From assembly GCA_938024995.1 (NCBI GenBank), contig CALJDU010000020.1:62001-126000 (forward strand): a DNA stretch of 64,000 nt, written 5' to 3'. The position numbers and the translations under genes are program-made. Position 1 is the stretch's first letter, and every line of letters begins with the position of its first letter. The notes beneath the pieces were generated by a model that saw only the letters and a program-made list of their open reading frames with translations, was not told the origin of the DNA and did no database searches. This DNA is from an uncultured bacterium. GTDB taxonomy: Bacteria > Myxococcota_A > Polyangia > Polyangiales > Houyiibacteriaceae. Positions 62,132-64,000 of the stretch are shown here, piece by piece.

Positions 62132-62752
62132 CTAGCGCACGTAAAAGCGGCGCCCGCGACCTTCGACGTACCACTTCATCGTGAGCGGGATCTTCAGGAT
62201 CCACTCATGAAGCGTTGGGCGGAGCGCGCTGATGGCGAGCCCGGAGCCGATGTCGATCTTCGCGCCGAATGAGATCAGCGAGCGATTGCCCGCGTGGGGG
62301 CGCACCTTGAAGAACCCCCAAGCGGCGCGAAGCGGACCGGGGTGCGCGGGATCAAGCTGGAAGGTGATCTGGTGATTCTCCTCGTCGTAGCGAAACCGGA
62401 TGCGATAGGTCGCGCTGATCGGTCCGTAGCGATGGGAGAACTCAATCGTCGCGGTCGTCGGTGTCTGGGAGATGACCCGCGACGATTCGACCTGCGGGAG
62501 CATGTGACGGAGCCGTCGCTTGTCTTTGACCGCGCGCCAGGCTTGTTCCGGCGTGAGCCGAATGACCTGCCAGCTGGTGCCGCCGAAGAGGTGCAGGTTG
62601 CCGCGTCGCTCTTCTGTGGGTCGCGTGACCAAGTCACCGCGGTTGAGCATCGCGCGCTCGCTCGCGCTGAGGCGTTGGGCAGACGCGTCGCTCGTCGACA
62701 AGAGCGTGGTCGCGATCAGGCCAAAGCTGAGCATGAGCAAGGTCAAGCGCAT
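62132..62752 (-). CDS. Exported START/SRPBCC-like protein
   Basis: 206 residues from ATG 62752. The signal peptide ends at SDASAQ. The core FGGTSWQVIRLTPEQAWRAVKDKRRLRHMLPQVESSRVI, followed by FSHRYGPISATYRIRFRY, fits the polyketide-cyclase/coenzyme-Q-binding START fold, a cavity for lipids or other hydrophobic ligands. Export to the periplasm is unusual for the fold and suggests lipid binding in the envelope. C-terminus basic (GRGRRFYVR). Confidence 0.7.
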   Translation of the reverse strand: MRLTLLMLSFGLIATTLLSTSDASAQRLSASERAMLNRGDLVTRPTEERRGNLHLFGGTSWQVIRLTPEQAWRAVKDKRRLRHMLPQVESSRVISQTPTTATIEFSHRYGPISATYRIRFRYDEENHQITFQLDPAHPGPLRAAWGFFKVRPHAGNRSLISFGAKIDIGSGLAISALRPTLHEWILKIPLTMKWYVEGRGRRFYVR

Positions 62753-62872
62753 CGGTCGCTGACCATAGCGCTCTCGAGCCAAAGCGGACGCACGAAAAAG
62801 CGGCACGCCGGGTTGGACGTACCGCACATCAAAGTATTCGCTCAGCGCCGGAGCAGACGCACTCAGGCGCAC

Positions 62873-63313
62873 TCAGAGTCGACTGAGGATCGGCGCGTCC
62901 TTGGACGGGTTCGGGCTGCCGAAGAGTCGCGTGACCTCGTCCGCCATCTTCCCGCGGAGCGCGAGCCCGAGCATCTTGAAGTCACCACGAAGGGACCAGA
63001 GCGGGTTACCGAAGGTCGCCGGACGGTTCTTCTCAATGCCGAAGTGGCCGATCCAAGCGAAGCCGTAGCCGAGGATGGGCGCGGCGAGGAACGCCAACGG
63101 GTTCAGCGTGACGACCGAGTAGGTCGCGGCGCCAATGGCGAGCGCGGTGCCAACGTAGTGAATCGCGCGACACCGCGGGTCACGGTGCGCTCCCACGTAG
63201 TGCGGCCAAAACTCTTCGAACGACGTCGGCGTGTCGAGCTCTTCCACCGCACGGGGCGTGAAGGACATGTCGAGCGTCTGAAAAACGCTGGCTTCGGCGT
63301 GGGCGGTGGTCAT
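62873..63313 (-). CDS. Mpo1-like/DUF962 membrane protein
   Basis: 146 residues from ATG 63313. SFEEFWPHYVGAHRDPRCRAIHYVGTALAIGA, PILGYGFAWIGHFGIEKNRPATF and NPLWSLRGDFKML match DUF962, including the His residues that bind iron in yeast Mpo1, a 2-hydroxy fatty acid dioxygenase. Two hydrophobic segments are present. Bacterial members have no settled function. The upstream in-frame extension is antisense to the next gene and is not used. Confidence 0.9.
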   Translation of the reverse strand: MTTAHAEASVFQTLDMSFTPRAVEELDTPTSFEEFWPHYVGAHRDPRCRAIHYVGTALAIGAATYSVVTLNPLAFLAAPILGYGFAWIGHFGIEKNRPATFGNPLWSLRGDFKMLGLALRGKMADEVTRLFGSPNPSKDAPILSRL

Positions 63314-63439
63314 CCCGGATGTTGTGACAGGACCCGAATATGACGTCAAGTTCAACTTTCGTGGTCTTGTGGGTGATCTCTCAGGAAAGTGGCCCTGCGC
63401 CGCGGAGCAACGCGATGGCCAACGACATACACTGCCGAG

Positions 63440-64000
63440 GTGATTCTGCTTCCGCTGATGCCCGTTCTCCTGGGCATATCGATGATGGTGAGCGCGCGGC
63501 GGTTCGCGCGGTTTCGCGGTCGTTTTGCGCGCACGCAGCACGCGATCGATCCCTACGCCTACGCGCTCATTGTCGTCACGGCGATCGCCTCGCTCTTTTT
63601 GCTTCGGGTCGGATGGGGCGTCTTGGGTGTCGTCGCGAGCGCGCTCGTGTTGGGAGAGTGTTTCGCCTCTGGTCGTCTTCGGAGCATCGCGCCGAGGATC
63701 CGTCGCGAGGTCGCTGACGGTGGATGGTTCTTAACGGAACCGACGGTCGTGGACGGTCATGCCTTCGCTGCCGGGACGCGATTGGTCTTGGCGCGCGGAG
63801 CGATCGTCGGTGGCACGTTGACGGAGCCGATGGAGATTCAAGGGGTCCGCGTCGTCGGCGCGTTCGAGGCGAACGAGGCCGGGGCGCTCTCGCGTTATCG
63901 CCCCACCGAAGACGTGCCGCTCTTTGGTTTCAAGGGACAGTCGATCGTCGCCGCAGCCGACACAGAAGTGCGCTCCAATCCCCTTCGCTGCGTCGTCGCG
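63440..64000 (+). CDS. Membrane protein, truncated by window end
   Basis: 187 codons from a GTG at 63440, open to the last base. Two hydrophobic helices (about 2-17 and 40-78, the latter VILI-rich: YALIVVTAIASLFLLRV) precede a soluble region with VADGGWFLTEPTVVDGH and GFKGQSIVAAADTEV. It is divergent from the Mpo1-like gene across 126 bp. No family recognised; the remainder lies beyond the window. Confidence 0.65.
   Translation, partial: MILLPLMPVLLGISMMVSARRFARFRGRFARTQHAIDPYAYALIVVTAIASLFLLRVGWGVLGVVASALVLGECFASGRLRSIAPRIRREVADGGWFLTEPTVVDGHAFAAGTRLVLARGAIVGGTLTEPMEIQGVRVVGAFEANEAGALSRYRPTEDVPLFGFKGQSIVAAADTEVRSNPLRCVVA

Overview
This 64 kb window is a GC-rich stretch of bacterial chromosome. 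It most resembles a myxobacterium-type organism (Myxococcota, probably the Polyangiales/Sandaracinaceae side). That placement is my inference from gene content: many secreted lipoproteins with Asp/Thr/Pro linkers, thrombospondin-3-type calcium repeats, a MYXO-CTERM-like C-terminus, Ser/Thr kinases fused to other modules, sigma-54 activators with FHA or TPR domains, and a RAYT-like protein family. No rRNA, tRNA, CRISPR array, prophage or intact insertion sequence was found.

Layout. 1-5.3 kb: the end of an FG-GAP protein, a DUF1232 protein, a VWA lipoprotein, a membrane Fe-S oxidoreductase and a RAYT-like protein lacking the HUH motif. 5.4-17.4 kb: an exact 13 x 13-bp tandem array abutting an enlarged glmS, then hom, prmA-rsmE, several exported proteins and a 2-oxoacid dehydrogenase E2. 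17.5-26.7 kb: an envelope cluster with two OmpA-type proteins, a DUF481 porin-like protein coupled to an MscS channel, a peptidoglycan-binding protein and a GAF protein, closed by an FHA-domain sigma-54 activator. Three genes or operons here carry sequences matching -24/-12 sigma-54 promoters (GG-N10-GC), so I propose a local sigma-54 envelope regulon.

26.9-34.7 kb: a co-directional signalling and envelope run: an outer-membrane barrel, a class III cyclase, a translationally coupled Ser/Thr kinase with a degenerate receiver-like tail, a LysM-FecR-barrel protein, a signal-peptidase-I homologue that has lost both catalytic residues, and an anchored hypothetical protein. 34.7-50.2 kb: rhomboid, prfC, M1 aminopeptidase, acyltransferase, MazG-like protein, a divergent pair of citrate synthases (one with a DNA-binding domain and a perfect AT-rich inverted repeat at its start), tatB-tatC, an M32 carboxypeptidase and lipoproteins. 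50.5-64 kb: a 1773-residue kinase-TPR protein, a lipoprotein whose stop codon lies in a 19-bp tandem array, a 1064-residue TPR sigma-54 activator coupled to a lipoprotein, an MFS transporter, a START-like protein, an Mpo1-like protein and a membrane protein cut by the window end.

Recurring themes are very tight convergent gene ends, short repeat arrays at 3' ends of genes, and perfect hairpins in several intergenic gaps. All functional statements rest on motif recognition by eye; no database search was run.
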